A stretch of DNA of 64,000 nucleotides from Phycisphaerales bacterium (GTDB lineage Bacteria > Planctomycetota > Phycisphaerae > UBA1845): contig JADZBE010000001.1 in the NCBI GenBank assembly GCA_020852275.1, forward strand, positions 60,796 to 124,795. Reading direction: 5' to 3'. The notes beneath the pieces are model-generated. The model was not told the origin of the DNA and did no database searches. It saw only the letters and a program-made list of their open reading frames with translations. A program made the position numbers and the translations under genes. Shown piece by piece: positions 26,503 to 35,984 of this stretch. How positions within the stretch are numbered: position 1 is the first letter of the stretch; the number at the start of each line of letters is the position of its first letter.

Positions 26503-27012
26503 GTTGAAGCCTGCCAGAGCCTCGAATCATAGGCTGAGTGCGGCAGCCCGGCGAATCGGCGATGGTTCGCGCATTCGCGGTCGCACGGGATTCCGCCGAT
26601 GTGCCCAGGCATGCGGGCGAAGCGCTCGCAAGGCCGGCGCCATGGGCGTTCCCACCAGCGCCATCGTGAGTCAGCGCCTCGGCTTGCCGGCTCGCCCGAA
26701 AGAATGGGCACCCCCCCATGCAGTCGACAAGACGACCACCCGGCGGGGTGCCCGGGAGCCAGACTTCCGCCTGAAAATTCGTCTTGGAAGGCGGCGCCTG
26801 TTGTTCCCACGAAGGCGGGAATCCATGTCCCGTCATTCCAGCCAACTAGCCGCGGACTTCAGTCCGCGCGGATTCACGTGTGAAGAATCTCTGTTCGCCG
26901 CGGATTCGCCGCTGAAAGAACTCGGAACAGGGTCCATAGCGCCGTTCGTGTCGGGTTGCGCTTGACCGGCTGAAGCCGGTCAACGGACAGGTGACCCGAT
27001 AGGCCAACTGAA
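26503..27012. other. Spacer with palindromes, no gene
   Basis: A damaged CATTCCCGC-type repeat is seen at about 26802-26824. TTGACCGGC-TGAA-GCCGGTCAA (26962-26983) is a perfect nine-base-pair hairpin. No reading frame in this region shows family features. Confidence 0.5.
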
Positions 27013-27032
27013 GTGCCCGAATTTTTGGGCAC
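27013..27032 (-). terminator. Hairpin after the second pseudopilin gene
   Basis: On the minus strand GTGCCC-aaaaattc-GGGCAC starts six bases after the stop codon. With the second hairpin at 26962-26983 it should end transcription of the pseudopilin gene. Confidence 0.55.
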
Positions 27033-27037
27033 ATCCC

Positions 27038-27964
27038 TTAATTGGGCGGATTCTCCAGCGGCCTGCGGACGCGGCGATCCGGGTACTGCTCCCGGCGGAT
27101 ATTGCTCCAGCTCGCCGTAGCGCCATGGCCGTCGAGGTGAATGTAGTTCGCCCGGCCCCGATGGCGGTTGTAGCGAATCCACCCTTGATCGCTGTAGGCC
27201 CCTTCTCCCCAGCGGACCAGGGCGGCTTCGCCCGTCCAGGTGTCGTAGTCGTCCTGCCCGATGCTGCCGTACTCCCCGTTGTCATCCGCGTTCATGGCTT
27301 CGCTGTTGCGCTCGGAGAACATGACCATGTCCGGGTTCAGGTTGATGAGCCGGCTGTCGATGGCGAACCCGTGCAGCGCCCCTTCGACGGCGTAACGCGC
27401 TGAACGGTGCGTGAATACCGAGTCGAGCAGATAACTCGTAATCGTCAACCGGCGTGACTCAGCCAGCGCAAGTTCGCTGTCAGGTGGCGGATCTTCGTCC
27501 GTCCGCTCTATTCCGCCGTTGAAATCGAGGAGATTATCCGCGAGCTTGGCGGATCGCTCCGTCGGATCGCTCGGGCAGAACCCGACGTCCCGGTTGCCGA
27601 GGTAGGGCTGGAAGAAGATGACCCACGGTTTCTCCGCCTGACTGTTGCCCGAGCCGCCGCCTTCACATCCCTGTTCCGTTTCGGGAAGCTGCTCGACTTG
27701 CGTGCCGTCGTCGAGAACCCAGCCTTCGTGGTGGTGGAACATCGAGCCGTTGTGGTCGTCCATGTACATGCGGGCAGCCATGCCAATCTGCCGCTGGTGC
27801 GCCAGGCAGGTGGTCGTCTTGGCCCCCTCCCGCGCCCTCGACAGGCTCGGCAGCAGAATGCTTATAAGGAGCGCAAGGATGGCGATGACTACGACCAGTT
27901 CGATCAGCGTGAACCCCGGCGAACGCCGCCTGCGGACAACGTTCTGCCAGTGACTGGTGTGCAT
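27038..27964 (-). CDS. Type II secretion-like pseudopilin with H-X9-DG motif
   Basis: The 308-residue protein has the prepilin start RRRRSPGFTLIELVVVIAIL followed by ISILLPSLSRAREGAKTTTC. The soluble domain ends with RHRGRANYIHLDGHG, which is an exact H-x9-DG motif. This is the planctomycete pseudopilin group of unknown exact role, processed by a prepilin peptidase. CGGAGG seven bases before the ATG at 27964 fixes the start; the open frame upstream has no similarity. It differs from the protein at 18309 outside the N-terminal 50 residues. Confidence 0.93.
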   Translation of the reverse strand: MHTSHWQNVVRRRRSPGFTLIELVVVIAILALLISILLPSLSRAREGAKTTTCLAHQRQIGMAARMYMDDHNGSMFHHHEGWVLDDGTQVEQLPETEQGCEGGGSGNSQAEKPWVIFFQPYLGNRDVGFCPSDPTERSAKLADNLLDFNGGIERTDEDPPPDSELALAESRRLTITSYLLDSVFTHRSARYAVEGALHGFAIDSRLINLNPDMVMFSERNSEAMNADDNGEYGSIGQDDYDTWTGEAALVRWGEGAYSDQGWIRYNRHRGRANYIHLDGHGATASWSNIRREQYPDRRVRRPLENPPN

Positions 27965-28196
27965 TTCAAGCCTCCGTTGGACAAAGGTAGGATGGAGCGG
28001 TTTTCCAGTAGTACGCGGGTCGACCCGATCCGGATTCACCCGGCGGGGAGGGGCGCATCGGGGTTCCGACTACGATCCCGTGCGAGTACCCTTCCGCCCA
28101 CTTGGACAGCCTATCGGGTTCAGGCGCGGATGCCGCTCACCGCCCCGATCATGCGGTCCGCATCGCTGGGGCGGAGCTGCCGCCGGATAGACTGGA

Positions 28197-28928
28197 ATGA
28201 CCATGGCAGAAACAACGGTTCTCGGGGCCTTGATCTTCGTTGCCGCGGTTCTCTACGCCTCCGTCGGTCACGCGGGGGCGTCCGGTTATCTCGCCGCGAT
28301 GGCGCTTTTCGGCGTCGCGCCGGGCGTGATGAAGCCCACGGCGCTCGCGCTGAATGTGCTCGTAGCGCTCATCGCCACCGTTCAGTTTGCCCGCGCGGGA
28401 GCGTTCCACTGGTCGCTGTTCTGGCCGTTCATGCTAGGTTCGTTTCCTCTCGCTTACGTCGGCGGCGCGATGACCGTGCACGACAGGGTGTACAAGCCCA
28501 TCGTGGCCGTTTCGCTCATTGTGGCCGCGCTGCGCCTGTCCATGCCGCTTACGCCGGGCGAACCGAGGAAAGCATCGCTTCCGGCGGCCCTGCTGATTGG
28601 CGCGGTGATCGGCTGGGTTTCCGGACTCGTGGGTGTCGGCGGCGGCATCTTCCTCAGTCCCATCCTCATCCTCGCCGGGTGGGCCAACCCTCGCAGCGCC
28701 GCGGGCGTGGCCGCCCCGTTCATCCTGGTCAACTCTCTGATGGGTTTGCTGGGGCATTTATCGAGCCTCCAGAGCATCCCGCCGCAGATAGGGGTCTGGG
28801 CGCCGGCGGCGGCGGCGGGGGGGATCCTCGGCGCGGTCTGGGGAAGCCGACGCGCCAACGCGATCGGTCTGAGGCGCGTACTGGCCGTGGTGCTCGTCGT
28901 GGCGGCGGTGAAGATGATTGCAGTGTAG
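28197..28928 (+). CDS. TauE/SafE family sulfite/anion exporter
   Basis: The 243-residue protein has about eight membrane helices. The TauE/SafE repeats are visible: VLYASVGHAGASGYLAAMAL near the start and IGWVSGLVGVGGGIFLSPIL in the middle, each with the Gly-rich loop GVGGG or GHAG. The family exports sulfite, sulfoacetate or related anions across the inner membrane; the substrate here is unknown. Two close ATG codons (28197 and 28203) are possible starts. It stands alone. Confidence 0.92.
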   Translation: MTMAETTVLGALIFVAAVLYASVGHAGASGYLAAMALFGVAPGVMKPTALALNVLVALIATVQFARAGAFHWSLFWPFMLGSFPLAYVGGAMTVHDRVYKPIVAVSLIVAALRLSMPLTPGEPRKASLPAALLIGAVIGWVSGLVGVGGGIFLSPILILAGWANPRSAAGVAAPFILVNSLMGLLGHLSSLQSIPPQIGVWAPAAAAGGILGAVWGSRRANAIGLRRVLAVVLVVAAVKMIAV

Positions 28929-29059
28929 CAATCCGTGGCGCAAGCCCGTCGCAGCGACCTGTCACCCAATCCACCCTTGCCATCGCGCGGTGCATCACCG
29001 GCTGGAACGCCGGTGCCCCAACCGGAAATAACGTCCACCACGGGCTGCCAGGGGGGTGG

Positions 29060-29145
29060 ACGCGGTCGCCGGGCAGGACGCGACCGACGGGCAGGACGCG
29101 GCTGCCGGGCAGGACGCGGCTGCCGGGCAGGACGCGGCTGCCGAG
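29060..29145. repeat. 18-bp tandem repeat CGGGCAGGACGCGGCTGC
   Basis: Four to five copies follow each other; the first is partly changed (CGACCGA). No gene contains it. It lies 30 bases beyond the stop of the small lipoprotein gene, read on the other strand. Confidence 0.88.
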
Positions 29146-29178
29146 CGGACGCTCGGGGTCCGCGCCGGCCTTCTCAGG

Positions 29179-29358
29179 CTACGGGAGACCGAACGCGTCG
29201 AACACGAAGCTGTTGATTACGTTGGTGATGGCCGCCGAGACCAGCCCGCCGACCAGTTCCTGACCGGTCGTCTGACAGCCCGCTGCCTGATACAGCATCG
29301 CGCTGCCGGCCAGCAACACAGCCTTGCGCCGCAAAGAGGCGATCCATTGCTTGTTCAT
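29179..29358 (-). CDS. Small lipoprotein of about 59 residues
   Basis: The product begins MNKQWIASLRRKAVLLAGSA and has a lipobox LYQAAGC at about residue 28, leaving a mature part of 32 residues (CQTTGQELVGGLVSAAITNV..FVFDAFGLP) that is mildly amphipathic. Planctomycetes seem to carry many short lipoproteins of this kind with an AAGCQ cut site and a helix ending in an F-x-F-G tail; this statement is from general experience. GGAAGG lies about ten bases before the ATG. An upstream in-frame ATG at 29376 (MEGWLN) is also possible. Confidence 0.65.
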   Translation of the reverse strand: MNKQWIASLRRKAVLLAGSAMLYQAAGCQTTGQELVGGLVSAAITNVINSFVFDAFGLP

Positions 29359-29647
29359 GTTCAGCCAACCTTCCATATCGACGGGCGCATAGACAGCTTG
29401 TGACTGAAGTCCTGGGCTGGACTTTCTGCTCGGCTGCCCCCGCCTTGATACCGACGAATCACCGGCTGGAAAGCCGGTGCCCCGGCCGGAATCGACTTTC
29501 ACCACGGGTTGTTGCGCGTCAGCTCACCCAGGGGCGCACGCTGCAAGGATAGCGGGTCATGTCCGCCGAGGCTACCTGGGAATGCAGAAAGATCCGTCTC
29601 TTGATCGTCGCGGCGTGCGCGGTTCGAGTCGTGCTTGGGGATCCCAC

Positions 29648-29740
29648 GGGTCCGCTGCTGCGGACCCGTGCCACCCTGCATCGGACCCGCGCCACCCTGC
29701 ATCGGGCCCTTGTCTCCTTGCATCGGACCCGTGCCGGCCG
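29648..29740. repeat. Tandem CGGACCCGTGCCACCCTGCAT repeat (about 21 bp)
   Basis: Three to four copies follow a GGTCCGCTGCTGCGGACC palindrome. The same family is seen at 37440-37560 and 52670-52810. The reverse strand reads GGTGGCACGGGTCCG. It ends where the SH3 protein gene ends. Confidence 0.85.
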
Positions 29741-29743
29741 CCG

Positions 29744-31321
29744 TCACGAGCCGCCGCTCGACGCGTGCGCCGCAGGCTTGTCCGCAAGATCCTCCGGGCG
29801 TGTTTCCGTCCGGTCCGTCGGATTGAGCACCACGATGCGCGATGCGATGTACAGCGGCACGGGGTTCACCATGCCCTCCGCGGGGCGGATGCGCGAGGCC
29901 TTGATCCCCACGTAGCGCCCCATCAGTCGTTCCATATCCAGCGTGAGGTCCTTATCCAATTCGATGTACCCGATGGTCCGTGCGGGCTGCGACTTCGGGT
30001 CCACGAGCCGATAGCGCTTCGGCCCGATGGGCGAGGCGTACACGGCGCTGACGCGCAGCTCGCCCTCCACGTCGTACCCCGCGCGGACCTCGATCGGCGG
30101 CGAAGCGACCTTCGCCTGTGAGGCGAGGTAGGCCGCCCGCTCCTTCGCCACGTCCGCGGCAATGTCGTGCAGGCTCGCCGCCGACTCGGCGAGCTTGCCC
30201 ATGTACTCCAACTGGGCTTGTCGCGCGTCGGCGTACTTGCGGGAAAACTCATCGGCGCTCGACGCGGCGATCTCCCGGAACCCGTCCTTGAGCTTCGCGA
30301 AGTTGCGCGAAGCCAGCGGCTTGCTCATCTCCTCCCGCATGGCCTGGTCCAGCGCCGTCAGCCGTTGCCGCTCCGCCGGCTCGGCGATCCCGGACGCGCC
30401 TGTCGCGCTCGCGGATACTGCATCGGCGGAGGACGGCTTCGTCGCCGTGGTCGCGGCCTCCAAGGCCGTGTTTCCGGTCAACGCATTCGAACGGATGATG
30501 ACGCCGGGATTGGAAGTCGTGCCGGCGGTCTTCGCATCCGTCGCGGCATCCAGCGCCTCGTCGCCGACCGCGGCGCGAACGAATTGCCGGTGGATGTAGA
30601 GCCTCGCGCCGGCGGGCGGTTCGATGCGATACTGCCCATCCTCGGTCTTGGCGATAATGGAAACTTCAGCGCCCTTGGAGAGCTTCTCTTGCACCTGGTA
30701 GCGGTCCGCGGTCAGGTGCGAACCGGCGCGGACGTTCACCCGGTCCCCGTTCACCACGCCGCGCACGCCATCGGAAGAGTCCACATATTGCTGCGGAATC
30801 GTGCTGAAACAGCCGCGCGGCGGGGCAATGGCGATCCACTCACCCTCTTCGCCGAGCACCGTTACGGCGTCGCCCGTGTTCAGCTTGGTTACCGGATAGT
30901 GGTCGGAGCTTGGCCCGCTGCGCACATAGACGGCGTCGCCCGTGATGCGCCCCCGGCGCTCACCCGGCGCGGAGGCCGTGCCGGGCCCCTTGGCCCCGGC
31001 GTCGCTTTTTTCAGTTGACGACCCCGTCGCCTTCGACGCCGCATCCTGCGAAGCGCCCGGCACCGCAGGTTCGTTCGGCATCGCGGCCGGCGCGCCCTGC
31101 TTCGGCGCATCACCCTTCGGCGCATCATCCTTCGGCGCCTGATCCGATGCAGGCTTGTCCTGCACAAATGGCGCAACGCCGCTCGAACTCGTGTTTCGTG
31201 GATCGGACGATTGCGGCCGAGTGGGCATGGGGGATGCCGCGATCCGCGCTGCGCACAGACCGATCGCCAGCATCCATGCCATCCCCGCCAAGCCGCCCCT
31301 GTTTGACCGCGCAAGAATCAT
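29744..31321 (-). CDS. Exported protein with two bacterial SH3 domains
   Basis: The 525-residue protein has a signal peptide (GMAWMLAIGLCAARIAAS), a Pro/Ala/Lys-rich linker with repeats of DAPKGDAPK, and two SH3b domains: GDAVYVRSGPSSDHYPVTKL (about residue 125) and GDRVNVRAGSHLTADRYQVQ (about 190). The second half (residues 270-520) is helical with SLHDIAADVAKERAAYLAS and then a beta-rich end. SH3b domains usually bind cell-wall material. The rest is not recognised. GAGAGG lies about nine bases before the start at 31321. The long upstream open frame to 31687 is not coding by appearance. Confidence 0.82.
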   Translation of the reverse strand: MILARSNRGGLAGMAWMLAIGLCAARIAASPMPTRPQSSDPRNTSSSGVAPFVQDKPASDQAPKDDAPKGDAPKQGAPAAMPNEPAVPGASQDAASKATGSSTEKSDAGAKGPGTASAPGERRGRITGDAVYVRSGPSSDHYPVTKLNTGDAVTVLGEEGEWIAIAPPRGCFSTIPQQYVDSSDGVRGVVNGDRVNVRAGSHLTADRYQVQEKLSKGAEVSIIAKTEDGQYRIEPPAGARLYIHRQFVRAAVGDEALDAATDAKTAGTTSNPGVIIRSNALTGNTALEAATTATKPSSADAVSASATGASGIAEPAERQRLTALDQAMREEMSKPLASRNFAKLKDGFREIAASSADEFSRKYADARQAQLEYMGKLAESAASLHDIAADVAKERAAYLASQAKVASPPIEVRAGYDVEGELRVSAVYASPIGPKRYRLVDPKSQPARTIGYIELDKDLTLDMERLMGRYVGIKASRIRPAEGMVNPVPLYIASRIVVLNPTDRTETRPEDLADKPAAHASSGGS

Positions 31322-31732
31322 GGCTTGGATCCTCTCAACGTCGCCAAGATCGGAAGAAAGGCTCAGAACGCCGAGGATTTTAGTTCCGCACGTCAAGGTG
31401 TCAAGACGATGTTCCTCACCACCTGCCCCGCGCGTCCGCCTCTGCACAGCGGTCCGCTGCTGCGCATCCTGGCCCCGCCACGGTGCGCCGATTCTCGACA
31501 TGCGCTGGCGCCGTATCCCGCGCTGCACCTTGTGGCCGGCGGCTGTTTTCCGTAGCATTCGCCTCGACCCCGAGAGTGCGGGGCGAGTTGCCCGGTCCCT
31601 TCCAACCGGAACCGGACGAACCCGTTCCCGCGGGGGAAAGCTCCATCCCGTTGGGAGTTGGCGGATGCAGGAGGAGATGCCCTGCACGCCGCCTTGCCGA
31701 CGCGAAACGCATCCTTACGAAGTTGCCGCGCG
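31322..31732. other. Divergent spacer
   Basis: This holds the promoters of the SH3 gene and the cyclodeaminase-like gene. No clear boxes or repeats were recognised. Confidence 0.4.
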
Positions 31733-32434
31733 ATGAGCCACACCGCACCTCCTGAACCGCCGATCGACGAGAAAGCCTCCGTCCGCCTTGACGGCTTCCT
31801 GGACGCATTGGCTTCCCGCACGCCGACGCCGGGAGGGGGCGCGGCCGCTGGAATGTGCGGAGCGATCGCGTGCGCGCTGGCGGAAATGGTGGCTGGATAC
31901 TCGGTGGCGAAGGCGGCGACCTGCGGCGGCGGGCAGGTCGCCGCGCCCGTAGCTTCCTCGGCGACGAACGCCTCCCCGCCGGATCCCGCCCAGGACATTC
32001 TGGCGCGCCTGTCCGTGTGCCGGCGGATGCTGCGGCAACTGATGGACGAGGACGCCGTCGCTTACGAGGCCATGACGGCCGCGCGGCGCGGGGCGAAGGC
32101 CGACCCAAACCTTAAACGCGCCTTCGAGTCCGCGGTGCTGGCGGCGACGCGCGTGCCGATGGAGATCATGGCGACAGGCGCCACAACTTTGGCACTCATG
32201 GACGAGCTGAAGGACCGTGCGAGCCGGTTCCTGCTCAGCGACCTGGGCGCGGCGGCGGTCATGGCGCTGGCGGCGGTGCGCGCCGCGGACTACAGCGTGC
32301 GCGTGAACCTGCCCGGGCTGCCGGAGGGGACCGCACAGGTCGCGGCGGACGAGGCGGACCGGATATTGGATCGTGCGGCGCGGTTGGCGGAAGGCGTGGA
32401 GGCGCTTGTTCGCGAGGCGCTGCGACGGGTTTGA
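31733..32434 (+). CDS. Cyclodeaminase/cyclohydrolase (FtcD C-terminal type) family protein
   Basis: The 233-residue protein matches the FTCD_C domain. It has FLDALASRTPTPGGGAAAGM near the start, then GAIACALAEMVAGYSV, a long helix with CRRMLRQLMDEDAVAYEAMT and a last part RAADYSVRVNLPGL. Free-standing members act as formiminotetrahydrofolate cyclodeaminase or methenyl-THF cyclohydrolase in one-carbon metabolism; the exact reaction is not decided by sequence alone. A Gly/Pro-rich insert (VAAPVASSATNASPPD) breaks the third helix. The start at 31733 matches the usual N-terminus. Confidence 0.88.
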   Translation: MSHTAPPEPPIDEKASVRLDGFLDALASRTPTPGGGAAAGMCGAIACALAEMVAGYSVAKAATCGGGQVAAPVASSATNASPPDPAQDILARLSVCRRMLRQLMDEDAVAYEAMTAARRGAKADPNLKRAFESAVLAATRVPMEIMATGATTLALMDELKDRASRFLLSDLGAAAVMALAAVRAADYSVRVNLPGLPEGTAQVAADEADRILDRAARLAEGVEALVREALRRV

Positions 32435-32974
32435 GCGTGGGAGGAGAGTCCTCCTGCATGGCGGCGGGTGCTGCGCCCTCGCTTGCGATACGGGTTCGGA
32501 AAGGGGCTTGTCCTCGTTCTACTCGTCCTCAAATCAACCCTGGCGTCCATGCGGGTCGCCTGTTGTCCGCTGCACCAGCAGCCCTGTAGCGACCGGGGGC
32601 AGAGCCTTTCAATTATCCCATTTCCCGGCTTCGGCGATCCACACGTCTTTTCGTTTTCGACCGGCAAGCAAGCTGCGTCAATGCAGCGACCGAGAATGGA
32701 AGGGCCTTGCGGACAGGCTCAGGATGGCAGCCTTCCGCCGTCACAGGGTTACTCACCTGGAAACAGGCTCACGCTGAGTCCAGCGAGAGCATGCCACCCG
32801 GCGAGAATTGAATGGCTCTGGACGGGAGAGGTGCTCCATTGACGCCTGCGGGGCTGATCCTTAGATTCGCCGGGCTTCGTGCGAGCGCCAGCCGGACTGG
32901 AGGGTCCATTCCCGCGAGGGTCGTCGTCGTCTTGCGCCTGGCAGCGGTCGTCGTCTTAGGCTGAACAAAGGCAA
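32435..32974. other. Long spacer, no gene recognised
   Basis: 540 bases between two same-strand genes. A single remnant of the CTTGCG-TACGGGTTC repeat (about 32481-32500) is visible. Open frames here show no coding features. Confidence 0.45.
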
Positions 32975-33799
32975 GTGTACGCAATCATCTCGGACATTCA
33001 CTCCAACCTCGAAGCCCTGGAGGCCGTGCTTGCGGACATCGACCAGCGCGGGATCAAGGAGATTTACTGCCTGGGCGACGTGATCGGGTACGGCGCCAGC
33101 CCCAAAGAGTGTCTCGACCTGGTGATGGACCGCTGCGTGCTGACGCTGTGCGGGAACCACGACCAGGCCGTTTTTTTCGAGCCGTGCAACTTCAACGTCG
33201 GGGCGGAGCGCGCGGCGTACTGGACGCGGCAGGTTCTGGAGGATGAGTCGAACAAGGCGAAACGCGACCGGCGCTGGAAGATGCTGGCGGGGCTTCCGCT
33301 GCGGCACGAGGCCAAGGGGCTGCTGATGGTGCACGCCTCGCCGCGTCGGCCGGTGAACGAGTACCTGTTCGCGGAGGACGTGTACACGAATCCGCACAAG
33401 ATTCTGGCGAATTTCGAGAAGCTGGAAGCGAATCACATGGCGTGCGTGCTGGGGCACACGCACGTGCCGGGGGTTTTCCTGGACGACCCGTATTTCGAGC
33501 CTCCCGACGAATTGCCCGAGCCGATGATCTACTCGATCACGTCGGAAGAGAAGGCCATCATCAACGTCGGCAGCGTGGGTCAGCCGCGTGACCGGGACGC
33601 GCGCGGGTGCTACACCGTGGTGTACGAAGGGCGGGAGGCGCCGGAGGATCACGAGCCGACTGACGTGGAACCCGGAGAGTTCCTGGCCACGCTCGAGTTC
33701 ATCCGGATCGAGTACGACGTCGAGAAGGCGGCGCGGAAGATTTTTGACGTACCTGAGCTGGACGATTTTCTGGGCAATCGCCTGTTCGAGGGGCGATAA
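32975..33799 (+). CDS. Metallophosphoesterase (calcineurin-like)
   Basis: The 274-residue enzyme has all metal-binding motifs: MYAIISDIHSN (D-x-H), CLGDVIGYG (GDxxxxG), CGNHDQ (GNHD), MVHASP and GHTHVPG (GHxH). It belongs to the group of small phosphodiesterases related to diadenosine tetraphosphatase/MJ0912 proteins; the substrate cannot be named. The start is a GTG at 32975, with AAAGG five bases upstream and the motif directly after it. Confidence 0.92.
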   Translation: MYAIISDIHSNLEALEAVLADIDQRGIKEIYCLGDVIGYGASPKECLDLVMDRCVLTLCGNHDQAVFFEPCNFNVGAERAAYWTRQVLEDESNKAKRDRRWKMLAGLPLRHEAKGLLMVHASPRRPVNEYLFAEDVYTNPHKILANFEKLEANHMACVLGHTHVPGVFLDDPYFEPPDELPEPMIYSITSEEKAIINVGSVGQPRDRDARGCYTVVYEGREAPEDHEPTDVEPGEFLATLEFIRIEYDVEKAARKIFDVPELDDFLGNRLFEGR

Positions 33800-33908
33800 G
33801 CCCGCGCCTCCTCCTCTTGGCGCCGCCCGGCGCGGCACAGCGCGCTGATGAGGATCCACAGCGTGGCGCGTCGGCGAACACTCAGCATGGAAAGGTCAAC
33901 ATACCGCC

Positions 33909-35984
33909 ATGGCGGGTAAGGGATTTAAAGGTCAGGACGCGTTGCAGGCCCTGCTGTGGGCCGGTGCCGCGTTTCTGCTGATGTATTGGTTCATGCCCCG
34001 GTTCTCGCCGCAGCCGCCACCTCCCACGGCGCCGCAGGATTCGGGCAACGGAGCCTCGTTGGCTGGGGGTTCCACCCCCATGCCCGCGGCGACCCCGGCC
34101 GCGCCGACCGCCGCGCAGGCGCAGCTCTCCGCCGTCGAGGCCGAGGCGGAAACCTCGCTGACGCTCGGGGACGCGTCGGACGGCGGCGACTACCCGATGG
34201 CCGTGACGCTTTCCAACGTGGGCGGCTCCGTGACGCGCGTCGAGCTGACGGACCACAAGGAGCACGCGACGGGGGACGCAAAGTACCGGCTGCTGGCGCA
34301 GGACGTTCGACCGGACGGGACGACGTTTCGTGCGCTCGCCGTGGAGCGCATCAACATCGACGGCGCGGACCTCGTGCTGCTCAATCGCAAGTGGATGACG
34401 CGGACGCTCGATGAACCGGACGGGCAGGCCGTCGAGATGTCCATCGACGTGGCGCGGGACGGCGCGCCGCTGGCGCGCGTGGTGCGCATCTTCCGTCTGC
34501 CGAAGCAGGACTCGAAATCCGGGCGGCACGATCTGCTGACGGATCTTCGCGTGGAGAATCTCACGGCCGAGCCGCACGGCGTGATCGTCACGTACACGGG
34601 CGGCATGGGCGTGCGCCAGACGGGCGGTCGCGGCGAAGCGCGCGGCTTCAACGTGGGCGTGCTCGCGGAGGGCGAGATCAAGGGCACGCGCAAGGCGTTC
34701 GGCGAGTTGCACAAGAACCCGGCACAAGGGCTGAAGATATTTGATCCGGCCGATGCGGGCGCGGGGTCGCAGCTTGCATGGGCGGCGCAGGACAATCAGT
34801 ACTTCACGTGCACGCTCGCGCCGCTGGGTCGAGGCGGCGTGCCGGCGGCTTCGTACATCCGGCAGGTGTGGGCGATCGACGCGGACGGCGACGCGCTGAC
34901 CTCGGAAGACGTGACCCTGCGGTTCATCACGGCGCAGGAAACGCTCGCCGCCGCAGGGCAGCCCGGATCGACGCTCGAGTACCCGGCCGAGGCGTACCTC
35001 GGTCCCAAGGCGGCGAAGGCGTTCAAGACCGTGCCGAAGTACGTCCAGCGGAATTACTACTTCCAGGTCGCGGTCGGGTTCGGCTGGTGCACGTTCACGT
35101 GGCTGGTGGAGTTCATGATCTGGCTGCTGAACGTGCTGCACTGGGTTCTGCGCGACTACGGGTTGGCGCTGATCGGGCTGGTGTTCATTGTTCGCACGCT
35201 GTTGCACCCGCTGACCAAGTGGGGGCAGGTGAACATGGTCCGGATGCAAAAGCAGATGGGCGGCATCCAGGGCAAGATGGAGGAAATCAAGAAGAAGTTC
35301 CCCAACGACCGGGTCAAACAGGGTCAGGAGCAGGCGGCGCTGCTGCGCGAGGCGGGCGTGAACCCCGCGGGTCAGTTCCTCACGTGCCTGCCGATGTTCT
35401 GTCAGGTGCCGATCTGGGGCGCGCTGTATCTGAGCCTCAGCACCAACATCCTCATGCGGCATGAGCCTTTCCTGTGGACGTGGCCCACGGACCTGACGGC
35501 GCAGGACGGATTGGTCACCTTTGCCTCGCCGTTCCACATTCCGCTGCTGGGGAACATCAGCGCGCTAAACCTGCTTCCCTTCCTGCTGGGCATCTCCATG
35601 TTCATCCAGCAGAAACTCATGCCCAAGCCGCCCACGCCGCCGAACCAGACACCCGAGCAGAAAGCCCAGGCGGAAGCGATGCAGCGGATGATGCCCATCA
35701 TGAGCGTGATGATGGTGTTCATCTTCTACAGCGCGCCGAGCGGGCTGAACCTGTACATCATGGCGAGTTCGGTCTTCGGCGCCATCGAGCAGCAGCGCAT
35801 CCGCAAGCACATCAAGGAGCAGGAGGCGGCCGGCACGTTCGATCGCCCGAAAGGGAAGGCAATGACGGCGCCCGGGCCCCGGCGCAAGGGCTGGTTCGGC
35901 GCGTGGCTCGAACGCGTGCAGAAAATGGCCGAGGAGGCGCAGCGCCAGCAGGGCGCGTCGCGCAAGCCCACACGCGGCAAGTGA
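33909..35984 (+). CDS. yidC: Membrane protein insertase YidC
   Basis: The 691-residue protein has the layout of diderm YidC. It has an N-terminal helix (ALQALLWAGAAFLLMYWFM), a large periplasmic domain (about residues 80-370), then the conserved insertase core from about 395 to 640. The core includes YGLALIGLVFIVRTLLHPLT with the groove Arg, KMEEIKKKFPNDR, LPMFCQVPIWGALYLSLSTN and SAPSGLNLYIMASSVFGAIE. It inserts and folds inner-membrane proteins with or without SecYEG. The basic C-terminal tail should contact the ribosome. The usual neighbours rpmH and rnpA are absent. A 16-residue Pro/Ala linker joins the first helix to the periplasmic domain. Confidence 0.97.
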   Translation: MAGKGFKGQDALQALLWAGAAFLLMYWFMPRFSPQPPPPTAPQDSGNGASLAGGSTPMPAATPAAPTAAQAQLSAVEAEAETSLTLGDASDGGDYPMAVTLSNVGGSVTRVELTDHKEHATGDAKYRLLAQDVRPDGTTFRALAVERINIDGADLVLLNRKWMTRTLDEPDGQAVEMSIDVARDGAPLARVVRIFRLPKQDSKSGRHDLLTDLRVENLTAEPHGVIVTYTGGMGVRQTGGRGEARGFNVGVLAEGEIKGTRKAFGELHKNPAQGLKIFDPADAGAGSQLAWAAQDNQYFTCTLAPLGRGGVPAASYIRQVWAIDADGDALTSEDVTLRFITAQETLAAAGQPGSTLEYPAEAYLGPKAAKAFKTVPKYVQRNYYFQVAVGFGWCTFTWLVEFMIWLLNVLHWVLRDYGLALIGLVFIVRTLLHPLTKWGQVNMVRMQKQMGGIQGKMEEIKKKFPNDRVKQGQEQAALLREAGVNPAGQFLTCLPMFCQVPIWGALYLSLSTNILMRHEPFLWTWPTDLTAQDGLVTFASPFHIPLLGNISALNLLPFLLGISMFIQQKLMPKPPTPPNQTPEQKAQAEAMQRMMPIMSVMMVFIFYSAPSGLNLYIMASSVFGAIEQQRIRKHIKEQEAAGTFDRPKGKAMTAPGPRRKGWFGAWLERVQKMAEEAQRQQGASRKPTRGK

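Noticed and set aside
26501..26965. Open frame of 154 codons between the radical SAM and pseudopilin genes
   Set aside because: It contains a palindromic repeat copy in the middle and no family pattern.
29612..29640. Sequence GGTTCGAGTC resembling a tRNA T-arm
   Set aside because: The stem around a seven-base loop does not pair and no anticodon or acceptor arm is found nearby.
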